Assembly: GCF_019091085.1 (NCBI RefSeq)
Contig: NZ_JAGXJY010000007.1
Span: 1 to 64,000 of the forward strand
DNA length: 64,000 nt
From: Mesorhizobium sp. GbtcB19
Lineage (GTDB): Bacteria > Pseudomonadota > Alphaproteobacteria > Rhizobiales > Rhizobiaceae
Reading direction: 5' to 3'
Position 1 is the stretch's first letter. Every line of letters begins with the position of its first letter. The notes beneath the pieces are model-generated. The model was not told the origin of the DNA. It was given only the letters and a program-made list of their open reading frames with translations, and did not search any database. Below, in pieces: positions 11,618-19,036 of the stretch. Both the position numbers and the translations under genes were made by a program.

Positions 11618-12520
11618 TCAGACCTTTTCGACTTCAGGCCGGCCCAGGATGCCGGAGGGCAGGAAGATCAGCACGATCGCCAGGATCGAGAAGGCGGCGA
11701 CGTCCTTGTAGTCGATGGAGAAATAGGCCGACCACATGCTCTCGATGAAGCCGATCAGGAGCCCGCCGAGCACGGCGCCGGGGAGCGAACCGATGCCGCC
11801 GAGCACGGCCGCCGTGAAGGCCTTCACGCCCGGCACGAAGCCGTCCGAGAACACCACGACGCCGTAATACATCAGGAACAGCGTGCCGGCGACGGCGGCA
11901 AGGGCCGCGCCCATGATGAAGGTGATGGAGATGGTGCGGTCGACATCGACGCCGAGCAGTGCCGCCATCTTGCGATCCTGCTCGCAGGCGCGCTGCGCCC
12001 GGCCGAGCGCCGTTCTGTTGACAAGGTACCAGAAGACCACCAGCAGCACCGCCGTCACCAGGACGATGATGATCTGCTTCAGCGAGATGCTGATGCCGTC
12101 GATCGTGTACACCTGGCTGACCATCGGCGGGATCGGCTTGTTGCGCGGACCCTGGGTGACCTGCACGAAGTTGGACAGCGCGATCGACATGCCGATGGCG
12201 GTGATCAGCGGCGCCAGCCGGAACGAGCCGCGTAGCGGCCGGTAGGCCACCTTTTCGATCGTCCAGTTGTAGAGGCTGGTCAGCAGCATCGCCACGATCA
12301 TCATGATCAGAAGCGCCACCACGACCGGCACGGAATAGAACAGCGCGCCGAGGATGAGGAAGACGATGAGGGCGGTGAAGGCGCCGACCATGAAAATGTC
12401 GCCATGGGCGAAATTGATCATGCCGATGATGCCGTAGACCATCGTATAGCCGATCGCGATCAGCCCATAGATCGATCCCAGCGTCAGCCCGTTGATAAGC
12501 TGCTGGACGAAGTACTGCAT
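11618..12520 (-). CDS. livH: Branched-chain amino-acid ABC transporter permease LivH
   Basis: The 300-residue permease begins MQYFVQQLINGLTLGSIY, the canonical LivH start, and includes the conserved INFAHGDIFMVGAF segment and the cytoplasmic EAA-like loop GRAQRACEQDRKMAALLG. It forms the translocation path with LivM. The start at 12520 is supported by an AGGGGAG about 12 bases upstream; the longer frame to 12673 adds non-conserved residues. It is the first gene of the liv operon, so the main promoter should lie in 12521-12936. Confidence 0.95.
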   Translation of the reverse strand: MQYFVQQLINGLTLGSIYGLIAIGYTMVYGIIGMINFAHGDIFMVGAFTALIVFLILGALFYSVPVVVALLIMMIVAMLLTSLYNWTIEKVAYRPLRGSFRLAPLITAIGMSIALSNFVQVTQGPRNKPIPPMVSQVYTIDGISISLKQIIIVLVTAVLLVVFWYLVNRTALGRAQRACEQDRKMAALLGVDVDRTISITFIMGAALAAVAGTLFLMYYGVVVFSDGFVPGVKAFTAAVLGGIGSLPGAVLGGLLIGFIESMWSAYFSIDYKDVAAFSILAIVLIFLPSGILGRPEVEKV

Positions 12521-12936
12521 ATTTATGCGGCTCCCCTGGAATGTCGCCTTTGCGGACGCATTCCTTTTCGTATTTCCCCTAGTCGTAAAGTTTCGAGCCC
12601 GGATTGCAACGTGATTTTTCAATCGCTCCGCGTGGTTTGGAAGCACGCTGTCCGATTGCCCGTTTTTTCGCACCCGACCCCTGGACTATCGCGGACCCTA
12701 TCATTGGCACAACGCAATGTCTTTGACGATTCAACCTTATGATGAGCCTCCTGTCGAAGGAATCAGCGTCAAAATAAGTTGATGAGAAGAATCCTTGCGC
12801 AAATCGCGACGCTCCATTTTGGACCGCCGCACATTCCGTTGGGTCAGGATTCCGTCATGTATGACGGCCACGTGACGGCGAGCCGCCTTCCGTGCAGGGC
12901 AACCTCGCCGAAATGGAAAAGCCTTGCGGTGAGGTC
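12521..12936. other. Intergenic region upstream of the liv operon
   Basis: These 416 bases lie between livH and the EctC-like gene and hold no convincing gene. The region must contain the liv promoter and the 3' end of the ectC-like transcript, but I cannot point to -35/-10 boxes with confidence. A 16-bp inverted repeat, CCGTCAT-GT-ATGACGG at 12852-12867, is the only symmetric element I noticed; it could be an operator or a weak hairpin terminator. Confidence 0.5.
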
Positions 12937-13323
12937 TCAGTAAGCAGAGCCTCCGTCTCCATCGAGACTATGCTTTTCGGTACCCTTGAGCGGTGGATTG
13001 AAGACGCTCACCAGCACCATGTCGCCGGCGCGGTCGGCGCGCAGGAAATGATCGTCATGCGCGTCGAGCACATAGATCGTTCCCGGCTCGACGCGGTGGA
13101 CGATGCCGGCCATATCCTCGACCTCGCCGCTTCCGGAAATGCAGTAGCAGGCCTCCAGATGCCGCCGGTATTGCAGCCGCGACTCGCTGCCCGCGCGCAC
13201 AACCGTGTGGCATACCGTGAAGCCCATGCCGTCTTGGCTCGTCAGCAGACGATGGCTGGTGCCATTGCCCCAGTCGACGAAGAAGTCAGTTTTTTCTACA
13301 TCAGCCAATTGCCTGGTGAACAT
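12937..13323 (-). CDS. Ectoine-synthase-like cupin protein (orphan EctC homologue)
   Basis: A 128-residue single-domain cupin with the EctC pattern: a [13 protein letters not shown] strand, [17 protein letters not shown], the [16 protein letters not shown] segment and [12 protein letters not shown]. Residues Glu57, Tyr84 and His92 align with the iron ligands described for EctC (Glu57, Tyr85, His93 in Paenibacillus lautus). EctC cyclises N-gamma-acetyl-diaminobutyrate to ectoine, but no ectA, ectB or ectD gene is in this window, so the natural substrate is uncertain. The ATG at 13323 has GGAAAGG just upstream and gives the family's usual length. It is divergent from a LysR gene next to hydroxyproline-catabolic genes, suggesting a role with cyclic or N-acylated amino acids. 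Confidence 0.85.
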   Translation of the reverse strand: MFTRQLADVEKTDFFVDWGNGTSHRLLTSQDGMGFTVCHTVVRAGSESRLQYRRHLEACYCISGSGEVEDMAGIVHRVEPGTIYVLDAHDDHFLRADRAGDMVLVSVFNPPLKGTEKHSLDGDGGSAY

Positions 13324-13498
13324 TGCAGCCTTTCCACGAAGACAGGTTTGTGAAGCGGTAGCGCTTCGAGATCGGCGGCAGAGATCGACTTTTCTATCAG
13401 TGACGATTAGATTTCGTGCCGCGACTGAGATCAATGACGTAGGTGGAACCGCACTTCAAATGATGGATTTTGGCCTGATCTGTTAGAGAATTTTACAG

Positions 13499-14380
13499 AT
13501 GGATTATCTGCCGCTGAATGCCATCCGGGCTTTTGAGGCGACCGCCCGCCATTTGAGCTTCTCAGCGGCCGGCGAAGAGCTGCATGTCACCCACCCCGCC
13601 ATCAGCCACCAGGTCAGAAGGCTGGAGGAGTGGCTTGGCGTGGCGCTGTTTCATCGTGACGCGCGCAAGGTCCGCCTGACCGAGGCCGGGCTTGCCCTGC
13701 AGGCATCCGCCGGCGCGGCTCTGACCGAGCTCGGCGCCGCCTGCCGGCGCATCCGCAGGAGCGCCGGCCTGCAGTCGCTCTCGGTGGGCTGCATTCCCTC
13801 CATCGCCAGCCGCTGGCTGGTGCCCCGCCTGTCGGACTTTACGGCTCGCCATCCGGACATCGCGATCCGCGTCGCCTATGCGAAGGCCGAGGACCGGCTC
13901 AATGACGACGACAACGACGTTCTCATAACGCTGGGCGCCGATCCTTCGCCCAACGTCACCAGCCTGAAGCTGTTTTCACGCATAAGCCAGCCGGCCTGCA
14001 GCCCGCACTATCTGGCGCGCAAGGGCCGGCTCAATACGCCGGCTGAGATCGCTGCGGCGGACCTGCTGCACGACGAGACGCGCCAGGGCTGGCAGGAATG
14101 GTTCGCGAAAGCCGGGACCGGAAGGACCGACATCGGCAACGAGCCGGTCTTTGCCGATTTCAACATCCTGGCGACGGCCGTCATCGCCGGCCACGGCGTC
14201 GCCCTTTGTCCGATCGAGGTGTTTCGCGAGGAACTCAAGCGCGGCGATCTTGTCGTCGTCTCCGATATCTCGACCGATGACGACAAGGGCTATTTCCTGA
14301 CGATGTCGGCTCAGCCTTCAGCGGCCGAAATCAAATTCGCCGACTGGTTCCGCGATCAGGTATCGGCGCCTGTCAGCTGA
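13499..14380 (+). CDS. LysR-family transcriptional regulator (GcvA-like)
   Basis: The 293-residue regulator begins MDYLPLNAIRAFEATARHLS and has the LysR helix-turn-helix SFSAAGEELHVTHPAISHQV followed by the linker helix RLEEWLGVALFHRD. The C-terminal ~200 residues form the substrate-binding-like effector domain (VGCIPSIASRWLVPRL). The wording of the N-terminus is GcvA-like. It is divergent from the ectC-like gene (175-bp spacer) and its 3' end overlaps that of the convergent epimerase gene by 8 bases. LysR proteins usually regulate the divergent gene, so control of the ectC-like gene is likely. Confidence 0.93.
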   Translation: MDYLPLNAIRAFEATARHLSFSAAGEELHVTHPAISHQVRRLEEWLGVALFHRDARKVRLTEAGLALQASAGAALTELGAACRRIRRSAGLQSLSVGCIPSIASRWLVPRLSDFTARHPDIAIRVAYAKAEDRLNDDDNDVLITLGADPSPNVTSLKLFSRISQPACSPHYLARKGRLNTPAEIAAADLLHDETRQGWQEWFAKAGTGRTDIGNEPVFADFNILATAVIAGHGVALCPIEVFREELKRGDLVVVSDISTDDDKGYFLTMSAQPSAAEIKFADWFRDQVSAPVS

Positions 14381-15374
14381 CGATGAACCCATGCGCGAAC
14401 GGATCGCGGTCGTCGATGAAGATGGTGTTGAACCCGGTCATCCGCGCCCAGCCGCCGATCGAAGGAATGATCGCCGGCTTGCCCGCGACGCTGACCTCTT
14501 TCTCGACCCTGCCCTTGAACAGCGAGCCGATGATCGATTCATGCACGAAGCTGTCGCCGGGCTTGAGCTTGCCCTTGGCATGGAGCTGCGCCATCCGTGC
14601 CGAGGTGCCGGTGCCGCAAGGCGAGCGGTCGATCGCCTTGTCGCCGTAGAACACGGCATTGCGCGCATCGGCCTCGGCGTTCCTCGGCTTGCCCGTCCAA
14701 AGCATATGCGACAGCCGGTTGATGCCGGGATTCTCCGGATGCACGAAGGAATATTTTTCGTTGAGACGCTGGCGCACCACCGGGCTCCAGGCGATGAAGT
14801 CGCCGGCCGTGTAATCGGCCATGTCCTGGTAGTTCTTCTGCGGCTCGACGATGGCGTAGAAATTGCCGCCATAGGCGACGTCGACGCTGATCTCGCCGAG
14901 CATTGGGCATTCGACGGTAAGGCCTTCGGCATAGAGGAAGGACGGCACGTTGGTGATCCGCACCTCCTCGACATATTCGCCGACCTGCTTGTATTCGGCG
15001 ATGACCAGGCCGGCGGGCGTATCGAGCCTGAGCACGCCCGGCGTCTTCGGTTTCACCAGCCCATGCTCGATCGCCATCGTCACCGTGCCGATCGTGCCGT
15101 GGCCGCACATCGGCAGGCAGCCTGACGTCTCGATGAACAGGATGGCGATATCGCAGTCCTCGCGCGTCGGCGGATAGAGGATCGAGCCCGACATCACGTC
15201 ATGGCCGCGCGGCTCGAACATCAGCCCGGTGCGGATCCAGTCATATTCGGCGAGGAAATGCGCCCGGCGTTCCATCATCGTCGTGCCCTCGAGCAACGGA
15301 CCGCCGCCGGCGACGAGACGCACCGGATTGCCGCAGGTGTGGCCGTCGATGCAGGTGAAGGTTTTTTTGGCCAT
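14373..15374 (-). CDS. 4-hydroxyproline 2-epimerase (proline racemase family)
   Basis: The 333-residue enzyme has both catalytic cysteines of the proline racemase family: Cys90 in PMCGHGTIG and Cys253 in DRSPCGTGTSARMA. Retention of both indicates an epimerase/racemase rather than the trans-3-hydroxyproline dehydratase branch, which replaces one of them. With the adjacent D-amino-acid dehydrogenase and DapA-like deaminase, the likely reaction is trans-4-hydroxy-L-proline to cis-4-hydroxy-D-proline, the first catabolic step. It is cytoplasmic. It lies 15 bases beyond the stop of the dehydrogenase gene and is probably the last gene of a three-gene operon. Confidence 0.9.
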   Translation of the reverse strand: MAKKTFTCIDGHTCGNPVRLVAGGGPLLEGTTMMERRAHFLAEYDWIRTGLMFEPRGHDVMSGSILYPPTREDCDIAILFIETSGCLPMCGHGTIGTVTMAIEHGLVKPKTPGVLRLDTPAGLVIAEYKQVGEYVEEVRITNVPSFLYAEGLTVECPMLGEISVDVAYGGNFYAIVEPQKNYQDMADYTAGDFIAWSPVVRQRLNEKYSFVHPENPGINRLSHMLWTGKPRNAEADARNAVFYGDKAIDRSPCGTGTSARMAQLHAKGKLKPGDSFVHESIIGSLFKGRVEKEVSVAGKPAIIPSIGGWARMTGFNTIFIDDRDPFAHGFIVS

Positions 15375-15389
15375 GATGTTCTCTTGGTT

Positions 15390-16697
15390 TTAGAAGCGCT
15401 GCGGGCGGAACGGGGTAAGATCGAGCGGCGGAGTCTGCCCGAGAACGAGATCGCGGATCAAGCGTCCGGTCGCCGCCGACTGGGTCAGGCCGAGATGGCC
15501 GTGGCCGAAAGCATAATAGACATTCGGCGCGCGCGCCGCACCGATCACCGGCAGAGAATCCGGCAGCGACGGGCGATAGCCCATCCACTCGCGGCCGCCG
15601 GACGGATCGAGACCGGGCAGGAAACGTTTCGCTTTCTCCAGCATCGCCTTCGAACGCGCGAAATTGGGCGGCCGCTCGATGCCGCCGAGCTCGACGGCGC
15701 CGCCGACGCGCAGGCCGGTTTCCAGCGGCGTGATGACGAAGCCGTGCCCGGAAAAGATCAATTGCCGCTTCACGTCGAAGGCCGACTTCGGCAGTGTGGT
15801 ATTGTAGCCGCGCTCGGTTTCGAGCGGGATGCGGTCGCCGAGATTTTTTGCCAGGAGATGCGACCAGGCTCCCGCGGCGATCAGGAGCTTCTTCGCCGTG
15901 CGCCTCGTGCCGTCGGCCAGGACGATCGTGGCGCCGGTTGCGTCCGCTTCTAGGCGCTCGACCCGCGCACGTTCGAAACGGGCGCCGCGTCTTTCCGCAT
16001 AGGCCCAGACCGCCTTGCCGAGCAGCTTCGGATCGGCGACCGTCTTCCAGCCCGGCACGAACGTGCCTTTGACGAAGCGCGGCGCTAGGCCCGGCTGCAG
16101 TGCCGCCATCTCCTCGCCCTCGACATGGCGGAAGCTGATGCCGAAACGCTGACGCTCCGCCCAGCCTGGCAGCGCGGCGCGGAACTCGGCCTCGCTCTCG
16201 TAGAATTCCAGCGAGCCGTCCTCGCGCAGCATCGGCCGCGTGCCGGAGCGGTCGAGCAGGCCCATCCACTCGGCCTCGGCAAGCTTCATCATGCCGGCCT
16301 GCGTCGCCAGGCTGGTCTCATAGTGCTTGGCCGCGCCGGCCCGCCAGAAGCGGATCAGCCAGGGCAGGAGTTTCGGCAGATAGGCCGGCGGAATGGCCAG
16401 CGGTCCGAGCGGATCGGCAAGCCATTTCGGCAATTGCCGGATCATCCCCTTATGCGCCAGCGGCAACACGTCGGAGAAGGCGAAGGCGGCGGCATTGCCG
16501 GAGCTCGTCTCCTCGCAGATGCCGGTCCGGTCAAACACGGTGACGCTGCGCCCTGCCTCGGACAGCAGGGCCGCGGCGCAGATGCCGATGATGCCGCCAC
16601 CGATGATGGCGATGTCTTCCGCTTCCCCCCGTTCAAGGGGAGAAGCTGCCCGAAGGGCGGATGAGGGGCGGCGCCCCTCCTCGGAATTTTCCTGCAC
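15390..16697 (-). CDS. FAD-dependent D-amino-acid dehydrogenase (probable D-hydroxyproline dehydrogenase)
   Basis: About 435 residues. A dinucleotide-binding motif IAIIGGGIIGICAAALLSEAG is split here as IAIIGGGIIG and CAAALLSEAG, followed by VTVFDRTG; the C-terminal FGHGHLGLTQSAATG is the conserved FAD/substrate motif of DadA-type enzymes. It would oxidise cis-4-hydroxy-D-proline to pyrroline-4-hydroxy-2-carboxylate, between the epimerase and the DapA-like deaminase. The start is uncertain: the best candidate is GTG at 16697, and the following ~24 codons (16625-16690) coincide with an intergenic repeat of family A, so the N-terminus before the Rossmann strand seems repeat-derived. No ATG lies between the repeat and the FAD motif. 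Confidence 0.85.
   Translation of the reverse strand: MQENSEEGRRPSSALRAASPLERGEAEDIAIIGGGIIGICAAALLSEAGRSVTVFDRTGICEETSSGNAAAFAFSDVLPLAHKGMIRQLPKWLADPLGPLAIPPAYLPKLLPWLIRFWRAGAAKHYETSLATQAGMMKLAEAEWMGLLDRSGTRPMLREDGSLEFYESEAEFRAALPGWAERQRFGISFRHVEGEEMAALQPGLAPRFVKGTFVPGWKTVADPKLLGKAVWAYAERRGARFERARVERLEADATGATIVLADGTRRTAKKLLIAAGAWSHLLAKNLGDRIPLETERGYNTTLPKSAFDVKRQLIFSGHGFVITPLETGLRVGGAVELGGIERPPNFARSKAMLEKAKRFLPGLDPSGGREWMGYRPSLPDSLPVIGAARAPNVYYAFGHGHLGLTQSAATGRLIRDLVLGQTPPLDLTPFRPQRF
16622..16692. repeat. REP-like repeat (family A) inside the start of a dehydrogenase gene
   Basis: The stretch has the order CCCC..AAGGGGAGAAGCTG, CCCGAAGGGCGGATGAGGGGC, then a GC-rich palindrome GGGGCGGCGCCCC. 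The same module order (C-run/G-run hairpin, GC hairpin, GGATGAGGGG) occurs in the element at 39191-39375. Here it overlaps the first codons of the D-amino-acid dehydrogenase gene and remains in an open reading frame. Confidence 0.7.
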
Positions 16698-16710
16698 GTG
16701 AAGGCTGTCC

Positions 16711-17646
16711 TTATTCGGCTGCCACCATCTTGTCCGCCAATCGAGCAGGCGTCTGGAGCGACGGCAGCTTCGGCCGCACCGCCAGCGCATCCCGCACGAT
16801 CTTCTCGACCGCCTTGCGGCGTTCGCCCGACAGCGGCTGGCGCGGCATGCGCACGCGGTCATTCGTACCGATCGCCAGCACTTCGGCAAGCTTGATGTTT
16901 TGGACCAGATAGGTCGAGACATCGAGGTCGAGCAAGGGCCGGAACCAGCGGTAGATTGCGAGCGCCTCCTCGCGGCGGCCCTGCTGCATCAGCTGATAGA
17001 TGGCGACGGTCTCGCGCGGGAAGGCGGTGACCAGACCTGCGACCCAGCCGATGGCCCCCATCGACAGCGCCTCGAAGGCCAGGTTGTCGACGCCGGTGAA
17101 GAGATCGTAACGGTCGCCGAAGCGGTTGATGATCTCGGTCGAGCGGCGGATGTCGTCGGACGATTCCTTGATGGCGACGAAGCGCTTGTCGGACGCCAGC
17201 TCCTCCATCAGCTCGACGGTGACGTCGACGCGGTAGGCAAGCCGGTTGGAGTAGATCATCACCGGCAGGTCGGCGGCTTCAGCCACCGCGCGGAGGGCGG
17301 CGACCGTCTCTTGCGGGTTGGTGTGGTAGATCGGGCTCGGCACCACCATCAGGCCGTCGGCGCCTTCCTTGGCGGCGCGCCTGGCGATGCTTACGGCCTC
17401 GCGAGTGCCAGGCTCGTTGACGGTTAAAAGCACCGGCTTCTTGCCGGCGACCTTCTGCGCCGCCTTCAGCACTTCGATCTTCTCATCATGCGACAGCATC
17501 GGGCCTTCGCCGAGCGATCCGCAGACGATGATGCCGTCGCAGCCGGCCTCCATCTGCAGGGCGTAGCAGCGCTCCATCTCGGCATGGTCGAGGCGGTCGT
17601 CGGCGGTGAATTTGGTCGTGACGGCTGGGAAAACTCCGGTCCACAT
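16711..17646 (-). CDS. DapA/NAL-family lyase, probable 4-hydroxy-pyrroline-2-carboxylate deaminase
   Basis: A 311-residue class I aldolase-type barrel. The Schiff-base lysine is Lys160 in FVAIKESSDD, with Tyr132 in VMIYSNR, and the N-terminal loop CGSLGEG replaces the GTTGE of true DapA. In hydroxyproline clusters such proteins deaminate pyrroline-4-hydroxy-2-carboxylate to 2-oxoglutarate semialdehyde; the neighbouring epimerase and dehydrogenase support that call. The ATG at 17646 has AGGAGAG 7-8 bases upstream; an ATG at 17676 lies inside an operator palindrome and is rejected. It is the first gene of the operon and is divergent from a GntR gene. A dehydrogenase for the semialdehyde product is not obvious nearby. 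Confidence 0.82.
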   Translation of the reverse strand: MWTGVFPAVTTKFTADDRLDHAEMERCYALQMEAGCDGIIVCGSLGEGPMLSHDEKIEVLKAAQKVAGKKPVLLTVNEPGTREAVSIARRAAKEGADGLMVVPSPIYHTNPQETVAALRAVAEAADLPVMIYSNRLAYRVDVTVELMEELASDKRFVAIKESSDDIRRSTEIINRFGDRYDLFTGVDNLAFEALSMGAIGWVAGLVTAFPRETVAIYQLMQQGRREEALAIYRWFRPLLDLDVSTYLVQNIKLAEVLAIGTNDRVRMPRQPLSGERRKAVEKIVRDALAVRPKLPSLQTPARLADKMVAAE

Positions 17647-17662
17647 GGCTTGTCTCTCCTCT

Positions 17663-17681
17663 GATATATCACTCATATATC
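17663..17681. promoter_or_regulatory. Palindromic operator 1, GATATAT-N5-ATATATC
   Basis: A perfect 7-bp inverted repeat, GATATAT-CACTC-ATATATC, lies 17 bases upstream of the DapA-like gene's ATG. The same half-sites recur at 17718-17736. Position and symmetry suit a GntR dimer site repressing the catabolic operon. Confidence 0.75.
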
Positions 17682-17717
17682 TATTAAGGGTTGGCCTGTC
17701 AACGCTGAATCAATTAT

Positions 17718-17736
17718 GATATATGAAAAATATATC
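17718..17736. promoter_or_regulatory. Palindromic operator 2, GATATAT-N5-ATATATC
   Basis: A second perfect copy, GATATAT-GAAAA-ATATATC, lies immediately before the Shine-Dalgarno of the GntR gene. Its centre is 55 bp from that of operator 1. This places a predicted site at each of the two divergent promoters and suggests autoregulation with possible looping or co-operative binding. Confidence 0.75.
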
Positions 17737-17741
17737 AGGAG
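17737..17741 (+). promoter_or_regulatory. Shine-Dalgarno AGGAG that sets a TTG start for the GntR gene
   Basis: AGGAG is followed after 7 bases by TTG at 17749. The in-frame ATG at 17716 lies upstream of this site and overlaps operator 2, so TTG is the preferred start. Confidence 0.7.
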
Positions 17742-17748
17742 CCCGTCA

Positions 17749-18420
17749 TTGATCTCCCCACTGATATCCGCTGAGACGAACGCCGCCTTCGAGCCGGCGG
17801 CGACCAAGGCCTATCGCGCATTGGAGCACATGATCGTCACGCTCGAGCTGGCGCCGTCGAGCTTCGTCACCGAGGGCGCTCTGATCGATCGCCTGGGTCT
17901 CGGACGCACCCCAGTGCGCGAGGCAATCCAGCGGCTGGCCTGGGAAGGCCTTCTCGACATAAGGCCCCGCGCGGGCATCGCGGTCGCGCCGCTTCACGCC
18001 GGCGACTGGCTGCGGGTGCTCGACGCACGGCGCGGCATCGAGGTGGTGCTCGCCCGTTCGGCCGCCCGCTTCGTCACCCGCGAGGCCGCCGACCTGTTCC
18101 ACGAAGCGGCCTTGGCGATGCAGAAGGCGGTGATCTCCGGCAACGTGCTTGCCTTCATCCAGGCCGACAAGGCGCTCGACGAAGCGCTCGCCATTGCCGC
18201 CGACAATCCCTTCGCGGCGCGCGTGGCCGCCCCCTTGCAGACGCACAGCCGCCGCTTCTGGTATCGCTACAAGGCCGACACCGGGCTTGCGGAATCGGCC
18301 GAACACCATGTGGCGCTGATCCGTTCCATCCTCGACGGCGACGAGGAAGCCGCCGCCAAGGACGCCAAGAAACTGATGGCGCTGCTGCGCGGCCACGCCG
18401 AAGTGGCCGCGACGCGTTGA
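17749..18420 (+). CDS. GntR-family regulator (FCD/FadR subgroup), probable repressor of the hydroxyproline operon
   Basis: From the TTG at 17749 the protein has 223 residues. A winged helix-turn-helix covers about residues 15-75, with ALIDRLGLGRTPVREAIQRL as the recognition region, followed by an all-helical FCD ligand domain with RRGIEVVLAR and the metal-binding-type His in AEHHVALI. GntR/FCD regulators commonly repress catabolic genes for amino acids and sugar acids. It is divergent from the DapA-like gene, with the two GATATAT palindromes between them. A hydroxyproline-derived inducer is inferred from context. Confidence 0.9.
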   Translation: MISPLISAETNAAFEPAATKAYRALEHMIVTLELAPSSFVTEGALIDRLGLGRTPVREAIQRLAWEGLLDIRPRAGIAVAPLHAGDWLRVLDARRGIEVVLARSAARFVTREAADLFHEAALAMQKAVISGNVLAFIQADKALDEALAIAADNPFAARVAAPLQTHSRRFWYRYKADTGLAESAEHHVALIRSILDGDEEAAAKDAKKLMALLRGHAEVAATR

Positions 18421-18446
18421 GCAGGGCAGCGCCTGCTTAAGGCGTT

Positions 18447-18764
18447 TCAGCCGCCCGGCTGTCTGACCGCGGTGGCCAGCGTGTCTTCCCATCCGTCGCC
18501 CGCAGCCAGGATGCAGCTCTGGCCCTTAACGTCGGTCATCACCATGGTCCAGGTTCCGCTTGGCGAGACGAACACCTCGAAGATGGCGACTTGTCCGGCC
18601 ACACCGTAGCCGAGCCGCTTCTCCTCGAATGCCGCTGCCAGCCGCGTGACCAGAAGGTCGTGGCCGCCGCAGACGACTTGCGCCTGCGCCGGCAATATCG
18701 GCAACGCCATCGCGACGCCTAGCGCCGCCAGCTTGATCCATCGAAATGAAAATTCGCGTGCCAT
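18447..18764 (-). CDS. Small secreted protein with two cysteines (paralogue of 20634-20939)
   Basis: A 105-residue protein with a signal peptide (MAREFSFRW, hydrophobic core, cleavage after AQA near residue 29). The mature part has Cys32 and Cys84 and the motif GTWTMVMTDVKGQSC followed by a GDGW segment. The protein at 20634-20939 has the same motif and exactly the same 52-residue spacing between its cysteines, so the two are paralogues, probably with one disulphide each in the periplasm. No function is known to me. AAGGAGG lies about 8 bases before the ATG at 18764. A 13-codon ORF with its own strong ribosome site lies just upstream. Confidence 0.8.
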   Translation of the reverse strand: MAREFSFRWIKLAALGVAMALPILPAQAQVVCGGHDLLVTRLAAAFEEKRLGYGVAGQVAIFEVFVSPSGTWTMVMTDVKGQSCILAAGDGWEDTLATAVRQPGG

Positions 18765-18816
18765 GGGGCACCTCCTTCGCCTTCGCATTCCGGCAAGGGA
18801 GGCACATTCGGCCGCC

Positions 18817-18858
18817 TCAGTGTGCCGGAAGGCTCCAGGCCGGATTCGACGTCTTCAT
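18817..18858 (-). CDS. Thirteen-codon upstream ORF with strong Shine-Dalgarno
   Basis: ATG at 18858 to TGA at 18817-18819 encodes MKTSNPAWSLPAH. An AAGGAG lies 7 bases before the ATG, as good a site as that of most full genes in the window. The ORF ends 52 bases before the start of the small secreted protein and is on the same strand. It could be a leader peptide involved in translational control or simply a conserved micropeptide. Evidence is only the ribosome site and the position. Confidence 0.45.
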   Translation of the reverse strand: MKTSNPAWSLPAH

Positions 18859-18940
18859 CACGTCACTCCTTGTGGTTTCCGGTCTGTCCTTAGGGAGATC
18901 ATGACTCCCTGGATTCGATATGGTGAAGCTTCGCGTCGCA

Positions 18941-19014
18941 AACAAGGCGCTCTATGAAGCGCGCTGACTATCGCCGCCGACAACCCCTTCGCGGCGCGTG
19001 TCGCCGTCCCGCAG
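18941..19014 (+). pseudogene. Short remnant of a GntR/FCD regulator gene
   Basis: This stretch closely matches 18166-18240 inside the intact GntR gene: both encode a KAL-x-EA-L-x-IAADNPFAARVA-x-P series. The remnant has a 2-base insertion (after TATGAAGCGC) that breaks the frame, and no other part of a GntR gene is visible around it. It lies between the micro-ORF and the HxlR gene. Confidence 0.65.
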
Positions 19015-19036
19015 CCAAGCGCGGTGACGCGATAGA

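Noticed and set aside
12937..13323. A complete ectoine biosynthesis cluster around the EctC-like gene
   Set aside because: No acetyltransferase (EctA), aminotransferase (EctB), hydroxylase (EctD) or EhuABCD genes are present nearby.
17646..17676. Longer start (MSDISEERQA) for the DapA-like gene
   Set aside because: The upstream ATG falls inside operator 1 and lacks a ribosome site, whereas AGGAGAG precedes the ATG at 17646.
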